A stretch of 64,000 nt of DNA from Oscillospiraceae bacterium (GCA_017501355.1 JAFVXA010000046.1:1-64000), one strand, 5' to 3'; shown: positions 16,692 through 25,776, counted from the first letter of the stretch. Made by a program: numbers and translations. Notes: generated from the letters alone by a model not told the origin.

Positions 16692-16719
16692 AGTATACCA
16701 CTCTGCTGCGCTTTGTCAA
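16692..16719 (-). promoter_or_regulatory. brnQ promoter
   Basis: Minus strand reads TTGACA (16,714-16,719), 16-bp spacer, TATACT (16,692-16,697). Transcription would start about 20 bp before the leader peptide ATG. Confidence 0.8.
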
Positions 16720-16732
16720 GGCGAAAATCGAC

Positions 16733-17338
16733 TTATTTCGGCTCTTCCCGACCAAAGCGCTGCACCACGCCGATGATGCGACCGGACAGCACCACCGTCA
16801 GCAGGGACCAGCCGATGCGCTGCCACGGGATATAGCTGAGGGAGAGCAGCAGCACAGTGAAGTCGCTGACGAGATAAATGGTCTCGATCTTTTTCCCCAG
16901 CAGATGGCTCAGACCCATGGCAAGGGCATCGTCGCCGCTGGGCGCGCCCCCTGCCCGCACGCAGAAGCCTGCGCCAAAGCCCACAAACAGCGCGCCGAGG
17001 AGCGCCGCCAGCAGCGGCATTTCATAGAGGGCAGGATAGAGGGGCGGGAACTGCTCCAGCACCGCGTACATTACGGAAAAACCCACGGTAGAGACGATGG
17101 AATAGATGACGAACTTCCGCCCGAGGGTCTTTGTCCCGAAGAGATAGCAGAGGGCATTGAGCACCGCGTTGCTGAGAGCGGGGGAGATGGCGAACCAGTG
17201 CTGCAGCAGCAGTGTCGCGCCGAGGACACCGCCCTCCGTCACGCCCGAGACGGCGTGAACATTATAAAGTCCAAATGCCAGAAATGCGCTGGCAAAGAGG
17301 GAAATCAGCACATTTTTCAGCGTAATACCGCGAAACAC
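16733..17338 (-). CDS. YitT/DUF161-family membrane protein
   Basis: 201 residues from a GTG start with GAGGTG upstream. Five or so hydrophobic segments are visible. The motif VHAVSGVTEGGVLGATLLLQ and GFGAGFCVRAGGAPSGDDAL match the YitT family core. The usual C-terminal cytoplasmic DUF2179 domain is absent, so this is the short form. Function of the family is not established; transport is assumed. It lies 9 bp downstream of a nitroreductase gene on the same strand, so the two are probably cotranscribed. Confidence 0.75.
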   Translation of the reverse strand: MFRGITLKNVLISLFASAFLAFGLYNVHAVSGVTEGGVLGATLLLQHWFAISPALSNAVLNALCYLFGTKTLGRKFVIYSIVSTVGFSVMYAVLEQFPPLYPALYEMPLLAALLGALFVGFGAGFCVRAGGAPSGDDALAMGLSHLLGKKIETIYLVSDFTVLLLSLSYIPWQRIGWSLLTVVLSGRIIGVVQRFGREEPK

Positions 17339-17347
17339 GGCATCACC

Positions 17348-18019
17348 TCATTTCATCCAAATGGTATGGTCTTTGCCGCTCGCAAGCTCAAAATGGCACT
17401 TCACAATACCGAGGTCGATCTTGCCGCAGGGAGCAAATGGCAGGGACTTTGCCGCCACCTGTTCCCCCCGCAGGGCAAAGCGGAACTTCTGCTGATTCAC
17501 CGCCGTGGGAGCCAGCAGCGCCGCTTCCACGCCACATCTGTACCAGTCAGGGGAATCGGCAGCAAGGTCGCTCACCGCTTCCGCGCTCTTACTGGGGCGC
17601 ACCTTGCCCTGCGTCTTGCCGTAGCCCACGGAAATGACGATGCCGAGCTTTTCCCCCGCTTCCACGCGGAAGGCATCGGGAATCTTTTTATAGGTCAGCG
17701 CCACCCAGCAGGTGTTGAGCCCAAGGGTCTGGGCATACAGCACCAGCTTTTCACCATAATAGCCGCAAAGCTCGTCCAGTGCGGCATTGTCCTGACCCAC
17801 CAGCGCAAAGTAATTGCTGACTCCCGAAAACTTCCCGTAGTGGGCAAGGGTGCAGTCAAACGCCTTGGGCTCGTTCTTCACAAGCTGGATGTGCAGACCG
17901 CTTTCCGCATTCAGCTGTCCGATATACTGCTCCAGCGCCTGCACCGTCTCCGCCGCGAGGGGTCGATCCTCATAGGCGCGGACGGAGTGTCTTTCGTAAA
18001 TCGCCTGCAAAAGTTCCAT
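17348..18019 (-). CDS. Nitroreductase-family flavoprotein
   Basis: 223 residues from the ATG at 18019, preceded by GGAGGA; a longer frame to 18,082 lacks such a site. The N-terminus MELLQAIYERHSVRAYEDRPL is the classical nitroreductase start with FMN-phosphate contacts (RHSVR). NTCWVALTYK and the TAVNQQ segment (LLAPTAVNQQKFRF) also fit FMN-binding parts. It should be an NAD(P)H-dependent FMN oxidoreductase. Its substrate cannot be told. The YitT gene follows closely. Confidence 0.85.
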   Translation of the reverse strand: MELLQAIYERHSVRAYEDRPLAAETVQALEQYIGQLNAESGLHIQLVKNEPKAFDCTLAHYGKFSGVSNYFALVGQDNAALDELCGYYGEKLVLYAQTLGLNTCWVALTYKKIPDAFRVEAGEKLGIVISVGYGKTQGKVRPSKSAEAVSDLAADSPDWYRCGVEAALLAPTAVNQQKFRFALRGEQVAAKSLPFAPCGKIDLGIVKCHFELASGKDHTIWMK

Positions 18020-18066
18020 GATATTCCTCCATTGAAAACAGGCGGGAGCTGCGCCCCCGCCTGTCG

Positions 18067-19821
18067 TTAGTTCTGCTTCCACTTGGCGTAGAGATAGGTT
18101 GCCTCCGTAATGGGCTTTTCGGGGTCAAAGGGCTTGTCCGTCCCCTCGTAGAACCAACCTTCAAGAGTGTGGTTCTCCTTCCAAAGGGCGGGGAAGGCAT
18201 CGAAGGTCTCTCCGTCGCGCACCATGTACTCATAGTAGCGGGTGTAGACATTGCCCATGAGACGGACGCGGTGATAGGGTTCATCCTCGATCCAGAGACG
18301 GTCGAGGAAGTCCGCGCGTCTGGCGATATAGCTGCTGAGATAGGACGCGGTGGCGGCAGTTGCCTCATGGTCGCGGTTCCAGCGCAGGGCATCCATCTTT
18401 GCAGATGCGATGATGTTTTCCACATAGCCCTCTGCCTTGGCTGCAAGGGCGTGCAGCTCCGCGCTCCACGCGCTTTCGTACAGCTCCTCCACGCGATTGC
18501 GGAAGGTCTCATCCGCATAGAGAGCGGGAAGATAGTAAGACGTGAAGCGCTCGGTGCGCTCCCGCCATGCGGCATAGAGGGTCTCGGGGTTTTCCACCGC
18601 GTAGGACGCTCCCATGGTCAGGTCAAAGTCCCAGAGGGGTCCTGCCACGAGCTTACCGTCCATCACATAGAAATAGATGCTGGAGAGTCCGCAGTCCACG
18701 TCCTCGAAGATCTCCTCGATGAGGTAGAGCTGCACCCAGGAATCGAGGTCGATATAGTCAAGATACGCGGGGTCTCCCGCAAGGAGCTTCGTTTCAAACG
18801 TCTGCACCAGCTCGCTGACGTAATCCACCTGCTCCTCGCTCGCATACTCGGGGTATTTCAGCACCACGTGCTGCCCCGCCTCGGTGACGAAGCCGCTGGC
18901 TTCCTCCGCCCAGCGGTCGGCAAAGTCCAGCTCCATGAGGAAGCCATTGCGTTCCGCGGGGGTATAGGGCAGGGACACGCCCCGCTTGGTGCCGCGGTCA
19001 AAGGCGGGGAACTCGTCGAGCTTCATCTGAGGATTGCCCAGCTCGTTCTCCTCCTCAATGTCGGGCACATCCAGTCGGTTCTTGCCGATCTCCACCTTTT
19101 CCGTCATCTGATACAGACCCTGATACTCGCCGTTGACGTAGAGATCGAAGGACTGGGTATCGGTGGTATTTTCCACGCCCATGGCAATGGCATAGTCAAA
19201 GACCATGGCGTTGCGGACATAGCTGAGGTCACGATAGTTCGCAAGGAGACACCAGCTCTTTGCCTCGCCCATGCCGAAGAGATCCGCCTTTTCCTTGAGT
19301 TTGATGTTGTAGGGCTTCTTCTCATACTCCCACGTGGTGTTGCCGCGCCCCTTGATCTGGGCGAGCATCCCCTCATAGTGGAGCGTGCCGTCGGCGTTCA
19401 CGATGCGGATGGTGCCGCTTTCCTTGTGGCTCTTATCTGCCGCAATGGCAGCAAGGGAGCCCGATTCCGTGGTGAGATACACCGCGGGCAGGGAAGAGCC
19501 CCGCAGCAGCTCCACCTGCTTGCCGTCTGCAAAGACCACGCTGCCGAGCTCCGCAGGCAGGGCATTCTCCGTGCCGTCGGCGGAAACCAGCTTGGCGCTG
19601 CTGTCCGTGGCATAGGCGGGGAGGAAGATGTGGGCGTTGCCCTCTGCGTCCGTCCACGGCTGGATGATCTCCACCGTGCCTGCGGCATCGGTAAGCTCCA
19701 GACGGAGCCCCTCTGCCGTGCCGCCGAGCTCCACCGCCTTGTCCTCCGTGGGCATTGCCATGATGAGCACCGCCGCCAGCAGGGCAAGGGGCAGCACAAA
19801 CAGCCATGCTTTTTTCTTCAT
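18067..19821 (-). CDS. Exported CotH-kinase-family protein with C-terminal Listeria-Bacteroides repeat
   Basis: 584 residues. A signal peptide/anchor (AWLFVLPLALLAAVLIMA) is followed by a CotH-like protein-kinase domain: IKGRGNTTWEYEKKPYNIKL near residue 157, FDLYVNGEYQGLYQMTEKVE, and the catalytic-loop-like GPLWDFDLTMG near residue 396. The last 60 residues form an InlB/Flg_new-type beta-repeat (YYEYMVRDGE, LEGWFYEGTD, ATYLYAKW). CotH of Bacillus phosphorylates spore-coat proteins; this exported form may phosphorylate envelope proteins. It lies 11 bp downstream of lepA in a five-gene minus-strand run starting with an XRE regulator. Confidence 0.82.
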   Translation of the reverse strand: MKKKAWLFVLPLALLAAVLIMAMPTEDKAVELGGTAEGLRLELTDAAGTVEIIQPWTDAEGNAHIFLPAYATDSSAKLVSADGTENALPAELGSVVFADGKQVELLRGSSLPAVYLTTESGSLAAIAADKSHKESGTIRIVNADGTLHYEGMLAQIKGRGNTTWEYEKKPYNIKLKEKADLFGMGEAKSWCLLANYRDLSYVRNAMVFDYAIAMGVENTTDTQSFDLYVNGEYQGLYQMTEKVEIGKNRLDVPDIEEENELGNPQMKLDEFPAFDRGTKRGVSLPYTPAERNGFLMELDFADRWAEEASGFVTEAGQHVVLKYPEYASEEQVDYVSELVQTFETKLLAGDPAYLDYIDLDSWVQLYLIEEIFEDVDCGLSSIYFYVMDGKLVAGPLWDFDLTMGASYAVENPETLYAAWRERTERFTSYYLPALYADETFRNRVEELYESAWSAELHALAAKAEGYVENIIASAKMDALRWNRDHEATAATASYLSSYIARRADFLDRLWIEDEPYHRVRLMGNVYTRYYEYMVRDGETFDAFPALWKENHTLEGWFYEGTDKPFDPEKPITEATYLYAKWKQN

Positions 19822-19832
19822 CGCGCTCTCCT

Positions 19833-21635
19833 TTACTCGTCCAGCTTGAGCACGGCAAGGAAGGCTTCGGTGGGCACCTGCACGGTGCCGAGGCTGCGCA
19901 TCTTCTTTTTACCTTCCTTCTGCTTCTCCAGCAGCTTCTTCTTACGGGTGATATCGCCGCCGTAGCACTTGGCAAGGACATCCTTGCGCACTGCCTTCAC
20001 GGTCTCTCGGGCGATGACACGACCGCCGATGGCTGCCTGAATGGGCACTTCAAAGAGCTGGCGGGGGATATTCTCCTTCAGCTTTTCGCAGAGGCGGCGG
20101 GCACGGGGATATGCCTTGTCGCGGTGAGCAATGAAGCTCAGCGCGTCCACCTGATCGCCGTTGAGCAGCAGATCCACCTTCACAAGGTCGCTCTCGCGGT
20201 AGCCCGAAAGCTCATAGTCGAGGGACGCATAGCCCTTGGTGTTTGCCTTGAGGGCATCGAAGAAATCGTAGATGATCTCATTGAGGGGCATCTGGTAGTG
20301 CATCTCCACAAGGTGGGTGTCGAGGTACTGCATGTCCTTGAACTCACCGCGGCGCTCCTGACACATGGGCATGATATTGCCCACATACTCGTTGGGGGCG
20401 ATGATGCTGACCTTGACGAAGGGCTCCTCTGCCTTCGCGATGTGGTTGGGGTCGGGGTAATTGTGGGGGTTATCCACGTGGACGAGGGTGCCGTCGTTCT
20501 TGGTAACATTGTAGATAACGGAGGGCAGAGTGGTGACGAGGTCGAGGTTGAACTCACGCTCCAGACGCTCCTGAATGACCTCCATGTGGAGCATTCCGAG
20601 GAAGCCGCAGCGGAAGCCGAAGCCGAGGGCTACGGAACTCTCGGGCTCGAAGGTGAGGGATGCGTCGTTCAGCTGCAGCTTTTCCAGCGCATCACGGAGA
20701 TCGGGGTACTTGCTGCCGTCCTCGGTGTAGATACCGCAGTAGACCATGGACTGCACCTGACGGTAGCCGGGCAGGGGCTCGGCGCAGGGATTTTCCACAC
20801 CCGTCACCGTGTCGCCCACCTTGGTGTCGCGGACGTTCTTGATGCTGGCGGTGAAGTAGCCGACTTCGCCTGCAGAAAGGCTCTCCCGCTTCTCCATGCC
20901 GAGGGCGCGGAAGATACCGCACTCAAGAACGGTGAAGGTAGCGCCCGTCGCCATCATTTTGATCTCCATGCCGGGGCGGATGGTACCCTCCTTCACGCGC
21001 ATATAGACGATCACGCCGCGATAGGCATCATAGAGACTGTCGAACACCAGCGCCTGCAGGGGGGCATTGGGATCGCCCTTGGGAGCGGGGATGTTATGCA
21101 CCACGTCCTCCAGCACTTCTTCGATGTTGATGCCCATCTTTGCGGAGATCTCGGGGGCATCCTCGGCGGGAATGCCGATGATGTTCTCGATCTCCTCCTT
21201 CACGCGGGCAGGATCCGCTGCGGGCAGGTCGATCTTGTTCACCACAGGGCGGATCTCCAGATCGTGCTCGATGGCAAGATAGGCGTTGGCAAGGGTCTGC
21301 GCCTCAATGCCCTGGGATGCGTCCACGATGAGGATGGCACCATCGCAGGCAGCGAGGGAGCGGGAGACCTCATAGTTGAAGTCCACGTGACCCGGAGTGT
21401 CGATCAGATTGAGGGTATAGGTCTCGCCGTCCTTTGCCTTGTAGTCAAAGGACACGGCGCGTGCCTTGATGGTGATGCCGCGCTCCTTTTCGAGATCCAT
21501 GTTGTCCAGCAGCTGATCCTCCATCTCTCTTGCGGAGACGGCGTTGCACGCCTCCAGCAGGCGGTCTGCCAGCGTGGACTTACCGTGGTCGATGTGCGCC
21601 ACGATACTGAAATTGCGAATATTTTCCTGTTTCAT
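19833..21635 (-). CDS. lepA: Elongation factor 4 (LepA)
   Basis: 600 residues, standard length. GTPase motifs are complete: AHIDHGKST (G1), DTPGHVDF (G3), NKIDLPAA (G4). The LepA-specific C-terminal domain is present, ending near [13 protein letters not shown]. LepA binds ribosomes and affects initiation and back-translocation under stress. AAGAGGT precedes the ATG. It lies 10 bp from the SGNH-like gene and 11 bp from the CotH-like gene, an unusual position within an envelope-modification cluster. Confidence 0.98.
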   Translation of the reverse strand: MKQENIRNFSIVAHIDHGKSTLADRLLEACNAVSAREMEDQLLDNMDLEKERGITIKARAVSFDYKAKDGETYTLNLIDTPGHVDFNYEVSRSLAACDGAILIVDASQGIEAQTLANAYLAIEHDLEIRPVVNKIDLPAADPARVKEEIENIIGIPAEDAPEISAKMGINIEEVLEDVVHNIPAPKGDPNAPLQALVFDSLYDAYRGVIVYMRVKEGTIRPGMEIKMMATGATFTVLECGIFRALGMEKRESLSAGEVGYFTASIKNVRDTKVGDTVTGVENPCAEPLPGYRQVQSMVYCGIYTEDGSKYPDLRDALEKLQLNDASLTFEPESSVALGFGFRCGFLGMLHMEVIQERLEREFNLDLVTTLPSVIYNVTKNDGTLVHVDNPHNYPDPNHIAKAEEPFVKVSIIAPNEYVGNIMPMCQERRGEFKDMQYLDTHLVEMHYQMPLNEIIYDFFDALKANTKGYASLDYELSGYRESDLVKVDLLLNGDQVDALSFIAHRDKAYPRARRLCEKLKENIPRQLFEVPIQAAIGGRVIARETVKAVRKDVLAKCYGGDITRKKKLLEKQKEGKKKMRSLGTVQVPTEAFLAVLKLDE

Positions 21636-21645
21636 GTATTACCTC

Positions 21646-22806
21646 TTATTCGGTAGCCTCGCTCGCAGCATCTTCTGCTTCGGGCTGTTCTTCACTCTCG
21701 TCGGTGGATCCTTCCGCGCTTTCGCCGCTTTCCGCATCCGCAGGGGGCACATAATCGGGGTCTTTTGCCAGCAGCGCCTCGTAATCATACTCCTGCTGGA
21801 AGGTGCGGACGGCACGGAGGGTCTCCACCAGATTCTCCTCGGTCACGTCAAATTCGCCGCTCTCCATGGCTTTGAGCACTTCCTGCGCACCGAGACCGCT
21901 GAAATGGATATAGTCATTATAATAGCTGCAATCCTGCACCATATCGAAATTCAAAAACTGACAGAGACGAATGTTTTCGATGGGGAGCAAGGTCTCAAAG
22001 CACTGCTGCAGCGCGCCGAACACCGCGTCGGTCTCGCCGTTATAGGCGGTTTTGTCCCAGTAGAGAATATTATAGGGCGGAATGTAAATGATAAACTCCG
22101 TTTCGGGATGCTCCTCTGCCCAGGCAACCACATGGCTGAGATTTGCCGCCACATTTTCGTGGAACGCATTGCGGCTCTTCTCCGTCTCTGCCTTTTCGGG
22201 GCGGGTATAGCTCGCCAGCACGAAATTGGTGGAAAAGCCTGCCGTTTTGTCCCACGTAAAGGCATCGTCACAGGGGACCGCCTCGCCGTTTGCCTTGTTG
22301 CGGAGGGTATAGATGCTGTACAGCAGCGTATCCTTGTTGAATACATACTGCACGTCGTTGAAGGGATTTCTGTCGTAGAGATACTTCGGCAGCTCGTTTT
22401 GGAGCGTACTCTCATCCCGCACCAGAATGTTCAGATCAAGGGAGAACAGCACCCGCTTGGGGCTGTGCTTGCGGTAGACCGTGTCGAGGATCTGGGAGAA
22501 CTCCTTGAAGCGCCCGTCGGGAATGGTGATCTTCGCAGCGCTGCCGCCAAAGCTCTGCTCCAGATAGCTCGGGCGGAAATTGGAGACCATGGATGTGCCG
22601 AGCAGCAGGGTGTCCATCTCGGCGTTGCGGGCGATGCCCGCGTTCTGATAGCGCTGGTTGAAGAAGATGCCCTCTCCGTCGCTGTCCCAGCGATAGTAGA
22701 AGAATGGGTCCGCGCCCACATTGATGGCGGCGCAGAGTATCAGTGCCGCAAGGCACACCGCGAGGGTGCGGAGAAACCACTGCTTGGGGTCCATCTTTGT
22801 TTTCAT
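21646..22806 (-). CDS. SGNH/AlgX-like partner of MBOAT acyltransferase
   Basis: 386 residues. One N-terminal membrane segment (TLAVCLAALILCAAINVG) anchors an extracytoplasmic domain. Short motifs fit an SGNH/DHHW-type hydrolase fold: LLLGTSMVSNF near residue 66 (nucleophile Ser), and YNDYIHFSGLGA near residue 287 (Asp-x-x-His). The C-terminus is a low-complexity acidic tail. Together with the MBOAT protein encoded 15 bp upstream it forms a two-protein system like AlgI/AlgJ or DltB/DltD that acylates exported glycans. The target polymer is unknown. Confidence 0.78.
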   Translation of the reverse strand: MKTKMDPKQWFLRTLAVCLAALILCAAINVGADPFFYYRWDSDGEGIFFNQRYQNAGIARNAEMDTLLLGTSMVSNFRPSYLEQSFGGSAAKITIPDGRFKEFSQILDTVYRKHSPKRVLFSLDLNILVRDESTLQNELPKYLYDRNPFNDVQYVFNKDTLLYSIYTLRNKANGEAVPCDDAFTWDKTAGFSTNFVLASYTRPEKAETEKSRNAFHENVAANLSHVVAWAEEHPETEFIIYIPPYNILYWDKTAYNGETDAVFGALQQCFETLLPIENIRLCQFLNFDMVQDCSYYNDYIHFSGLGAQEVLKAMESGEFDVTEENLVETLRAVRTFQQEYDYEALLAKDPDYVPPADAESGESAEGSTDESEEQPEAEDAASEATE

Positions 22807-22821
22807 ATTCTCTGCACCCCC

Positions 22822-24249
22822 TTAGAAGTTGACATAGAGGAAGGTGCTGACCCCCGTGAAGGACAGCAAGGACAGCGTCAGCAGCGCCGCGGTCAGCGCA
22901 GTTTTCTGCCAGGTGGGATAGAAATGCTCGCATCTTCTCTGGCAGTTGTGGGGCAGCATCGCCACCACCGTGCCCACCACAAGGAAGCACAGCACGATGG
23001 CACTGCCCCAGATCTCTTCCATCCAGGGGAAGAGATATACCAGTGCCCGCTGCTCGGTGGCAAGCATATCCGCGCCCAGCCACTGGGCAGGGAGATAGAT
23101 GGGCAGACCGCAGGCAGTTTTCAGCATCTGCCATGCAGCTGCCATATCGGGAGCGCGGAAGAACACCCAGGTGATGTTCACCAGCACGAAGGTGATGGCT
23201 CTGCGCAGCCGCCGCGGGATCTTTTTCAGGGTCTCCTCACCGATGATGCGCTCGATGACCATGACAACGCCGTGGAGCGCACCCCAGACCAGGAAGGTCC
23301 AGCCCGCGCCGTGCCAGAGACCACTGACAAGGAACACGATGCAGAGATTCAGATAGGTACGCAGCGTCCCCTTGCGATTGCCGCCGAGGGGGAAGTACAC
23401 ACACTCCCGCAGGAAGGTGGTGAGGGTCATGTGCCAGCGCTTCCAGAACTGGTTGAGGCTGACGGCACGATAGGGCGAATCGAAGTTTCGCGGCAGGTGG
23501 ATGCCCATGCAGCGGGCAAAGCCCGTGGCGATGTCGCAATAGCCGGAGAAGTCGAAGTACAGCTGCAGGGTGTAGCCGAGGATGACGCACCAGCTCTCCG
23601 TCACGGTGAGGGCATCGAGATACTCCCAGCCCTTGTTGACGAACTGCGCCATGTTATCTGCCAGCAGCACCTTCTTGCCAAGACCCATGGCAATGGCATA
23701 GAGACCTGCTCCCGCATCCTCCCAGGAGGGATGGAAAGCGGTGGTACCCAGCTGGGGCAGGACGCTGGTGGGGCGAAGAATGGGACCGGAGGAGACGGTG
23801 GGATAGAAGAAGCTCACAAGGAGGAACTGTCTGCCCTCCACACGGGTAAACTTCCCCTCATAGCACTCCTTCAGATACCAGATCTGCTGGAAGGTGAAAA
23901 AGCTGATGCCGAGGGGGATAAAGGAGTGGGTGACGGTCTCCTGCTCAGCCGTGGAGAGGATGAAGTTCATGTACTTGAACCACACCAGCACCGCCATCTG
24001 CCAGCCCACAGCGAGGGCATAGACCCGCTCGCGGCGGGGTGCCCACTCGAAAAAGCGGACGGCACAGAAGGTGACAAAACTGCTCAGCAGCATCAGCAGC
24101 GCCGCTTTCGGCTCCAGATAGAAGTATGCACCGAAGGAACACAGCAGCATACTCCACTCCGCAAGACGCTGGCTGCGGCGTGCCGCCAGCAGGGTCAGCA
24201 GCAGGGACGCAACGAAAAATGCCAGAAAACCGAAGGACTGAAAATTCAT
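22822..24249 (-). CDS. MBOAT-family membrane O-acyltransferase (AlgI/DltB-like)
   Basis: 475 residues with about ten membrane segments. Family motifs in order: YLEPKAALLMLLSS, GISFFTFQQIWYLKE, FYPTVSSGPILRP, FDFSGYCDIATGFARCMG, NQFWKRWHMTLTTFLRE and the catalytic-His segment SGLWHGAGWTFLVWGALHG near residue 310. It should move an acyl group across or onto an exported polysaccharide or teichoic-type polymer, with the downstream SGNH-like protein as partner. It begins 3 bp after the XRE gene stop, so the regulator and acyltransferase are translationally linked. Confidence 0.92.
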   Translation of the reverse strand: MNFQSFGFLAFFVASLLLTLLAARRSQRLAEWSMLLCSFGAYFYLEPKAALLMLLSSFVTFCAVRFFEWAPRRERVYALAVGWQMAVLVWFKYMNFILSTAEQETVTHSFIPLGISFFTFQQIWYLKECYEGKFTRVEGRQFLLVSFFYPTVSSGPILRPTSVLPQLGTTAFHPSWEDAGAGLYAIAMGLGKKVLLADNMAQFVNKGWEYLDALTVTESWCVILGYTLQLYFDFSGYCDIATGFARCMGIHLPRNFDSPYRAVSLNQFWKRWHMTLTTFLRECVYFPLGGNRKGTLRTYLNLCIVFLVSGLWHGAGWTFLVWGALHGVVMVIERIIGEETLKKIPRRLRRAITFVLVNITWVFFRAPDMAAAWQMLKTACGLPIYLPAQWLGADMLATEQRALVYLFPWMEEIWGSAIVLCFLVVGTVVAMLPHNCQRRCEHFYPTWQKTALTAALLTLSLLSFTGVSTFLYVNF

Positions 24250-24252
24250 AGC

Positions 24253-24918
24253 TTAGCCCTCCAGCACAGCGCGGATCTCCGTATCGCCGTTGTGCATGAC
24301 CTGATTGACGCTCTGGGAAAGACCGGGATAGGTCTCGGCAAGGAACTCTGCGGAGAGCTCGGGGAGATTGTCATGCTGGCGCAGCGCCCGGATGAGCTGC
24401 AGCTCCGCCTTCTTCATGACGACGCTGGCACCGTCGAGGGCGAATGCGTCCTCTTCCAGGGCAAAGAAGCCATCGTTGCCGCCGCTGGCGCGGTGATAGC
24501 AGCGCAGCAGCTGATACAGACCCACGCTCATGTAGTTCGCCGCCGCAGTGATGGCACGCTTGTCGCCCGTCTTGCCCAGCAGGTCGTAAAACACGCTCAC
24601 GGTGTTGACGATGAGCTTCTTCTGCAGCGTTGCGAAAATGCTGCCGCGAAGGCTGCTCTTTTCGGTGCTGGCATCGTACAGCTCCCCCGCGTCGATCACG
24701 CTGCCGTCGCGGTTCATGGTGCGGCCGAGCATATAGTCTGCAGAGACGTGATAGTAATCGCAGGCGCGGCGCACAAAGCTCAGACCCGGCTCACGGATGC
24801 CGTTCTCATAATGGCTCAAAAGCGCCTGCGACACGCCCAGCGCCTGCGCCACCTTGCGCTGGCTCTCGCCCTTTTCCTGCCGCAGCAGGGACAGGGTACG
24901 TGCAAAATCTTCGTTCAT
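24253..24918 (-). CDS. XRE-family transcriptional regulator
   Basis: 221 residues from the ATG at 24918, chosen for the GGAGGG site; the longer frame to 25,131 crosses its promoter. The N-terminal helix-turn-helix is a clear Cro/C1 type: LSLLRQEKGESQRKVAQALG then SQALLSHYENGIREPGL, residues about 8-50. The C-terminal 150 residues are helical and not recognised. It heads the MBOAT operon. An inverted repeat (25,056-25,094) lies just upstream of its promoter and could be its own operator, which would also face the divergent DUF1292 gene. Confidence 0.85.
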   Translation of the reverse strand: MNEDFARTLSLLRQEKGESQRKVAQALGVSQALLSHYENGIREPGLSFVRRACDYYHVSADYMLGRTMNRDGSVIDAGELYDASTEKSSLRGSIFATLQKKLIVNTVSVFYDLLGKTGDKRAITAAANYMSVGLYQLLRCYHRASGGNDGFFALEEDAFALDGASVVMKKAELQLIRALRQHDNLPELSAEFLAETYPGLSQSVNQVMHNGDTEIRAVLEG

Positions 24919-25021
24919 GGTATACTCCCTCCCGCTCCCCCGAAGGGGGCGTATCCCGGAACGCTCCGGGTCTGTTTCTATACAGGGCAGATGCCCCCGA
25001 TTTTTCAAATACAGGAAGTAT

Positions 25022-25141
25022 ATTATATTATGAAAATTACGGCTTGTAAATAGAGCAAATCTTGTTTGCGGCAGTTTTTGCCACGCAAGATTTGGTGTAG
25101 CTGCCCATGCAGTTGACAGCGCCGCCTGCAAGTGCTATCGT
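25022..25141. promoter_or_regulatory. Divergent promoter region with inverted repeat (XRE / DUF1292)
   Basis: Minus strand: TTTACA (25,045-25,050), 17 bp, TATAAT (25,022-25,027) for the XRE operon. Plus strand: TTGACA (25,113-25,118), 17 bp, TATCGT (25,136-25,141) for the DUF1292 gene. Between them CAAATCTTG (25,056-25,064) and CAAGATTTG (25,086-25,094) form a perfect 9-bp inverted repeat around a smaller GGCAG...TGCC hairpin. The placement suits an operator for the XRE protein, though it could also be a terminator-like hairpin. Confidence 0.65.
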
Positions 25142-25177
25142 GACAGTATCATGATTAATATAAAGGAGACCCATCCT

Positions 25178-25495
25178 ATGAGCGAGATGATGAATCACGA
25201 CCATGACATGATCGAAGAGGAGATCCCCACCATTTCCCTCACCGACGCAGAGGGCAACGAATCGGAGTTCGTGTTCCTCGACGATGTGGAGTATGACGGC
25301 AAGGAATACGTGGTGCTGGTGCCCCTGACGGAGGATGACGAGGCTGCCGACGACGAGGTGGTGATCCTGGAAGTCGTACCCAAGGAGAACACCGACGAGA
25401 TCGAAGCCTACCGCGACGTAGAGAGCGAGGAAGTGCTCCACGCCGTGTTCCGCGTGTTTGAAGCCAACAATCCCGAGCTGTTTGAGGAAGAATAA
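25178..25495 (+). CDS. DUF1292-domain acidic protein (YrzB-like)
   Basis: 105 residues from the ATG at 25178, set by AAAGGAG at 25,160; an upstream ATG at 25,151 overlaps the ribosome site. The core TISLTDAEGNESEFVFLDDVEYDGKEYVVL and its short repeat VVILEV match DUF1292, a small soluble beta-rich family of unknown role. The protein is strongly acidic at both ends. It precedes the SCIFF genes on the same strand, but its transcript seems separate since scfA has its own promoter. Confidence 0.8.
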   Translation: MSEMMNHDHDMIEEEIPTISLTDAEGNESEFVFLDDVEYDGKEYVVLVPLTEDDEAADDEVVILEVVPKENTDEIEAYRDVESEEVLHAVFRVFEANNPELFEEE

Positions 25496-25509
25496 GCCCG
25501 CCAAGGCAA

Positions 25510-25538
25510 TTGACTTCGCATTTTCTCCGTGCTAAAAT
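25510..25538 (+). promoter_or_regulatory. Promoter of the SCIFF precursor gene
   Basis: TTGACT (25,510-25,515), 17-bp spacer, TAAAAT (25,533-25,538). Transcription would start near 25,545, giving a 70-nt leader that contains a terminator-like hairpin. Confidence 0.8.
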
Positions 25539-25550
25539 ATGGAACATAAA

Positions 25551-25597
25551 TTGCTTCTGCTTTTGCAGAGACGTTGCATGAAGCAGAAGCATTTTTT
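25551..25597 (+). terminator. Terminator-like hairpin in the scfA leader
   Basis: TGCTTCTGC and GCAGAAGCA form a 9-bp stem followed by TTTTTT, ending 21 bp before the scfA start codon and downstream of the scfA promoter. It may end the DUF1292 transcript, act as an attenuator for scfA, or both. Confidence 0.7.
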
Positions 25598-25617
25598 CAG
25601 AATGGAGATGTAAATTT

Positions 25618-25764
25618 ATGGAAAGAATCAAGACCATCGAGACCCGTAACCTCTGCGAAAGCGCCAAGAACGGCGGCTGCGGTGAGTGCCAGACTTCCTG
25701 CCAGTCTGCTTGCAAGACCAGCTGCGGCGTTGCTAACCAGAAGTGCGAAAACGAAAATAAGTAA
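25618..25764 (+). CDS. scfA: SCIFF precursor peptide (six cysteines in forty-five), with a seventh Cys
   Basis: 48 residues from the ATG at 25618, with GGAGATG upstream. The sequence ends with the SCIFF signature GGCGECQTSCQSACKTSC and a last Cys in NQKCE. Cysteines are at 13, 21, 24, 28, 32, 36 and 43; the classical family has six, and Cys13 in the leader part is extra. SCIFF is a near-universal Clostridia ranthipeptide whose Cys residues are joined by the radical SAM maturase to Thr side chains as thioethers. The maturase gene follows 63 bp downstream. A terminator on each side suggests that this tiny gene is made in excess over the maturase. Too short for standard gene-length filters. Confidence 0.95.
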   Translation: MERIKTIETRNLCESAKNGGCGECQTSCQSACKTSCGVANQKCENENK

Positions 25765-25776
25765 ACACACTTTCAC

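Noticed and set aside
16532..16719. T-box in front of brnQ
   Set aside because: No GGGTGGNACC core is present; the leader peptide plus terminator explains the region better.
21544..25053. 1,169-codon plus-strand frame (and a 616-codon one at 19,806-21,656)
   Set aside because: Both run antisense to lepA and the MBOAT/SGNH/XRE genes, have no recognisable motif, and arise from the GC-rich codon pattern of the real genes.
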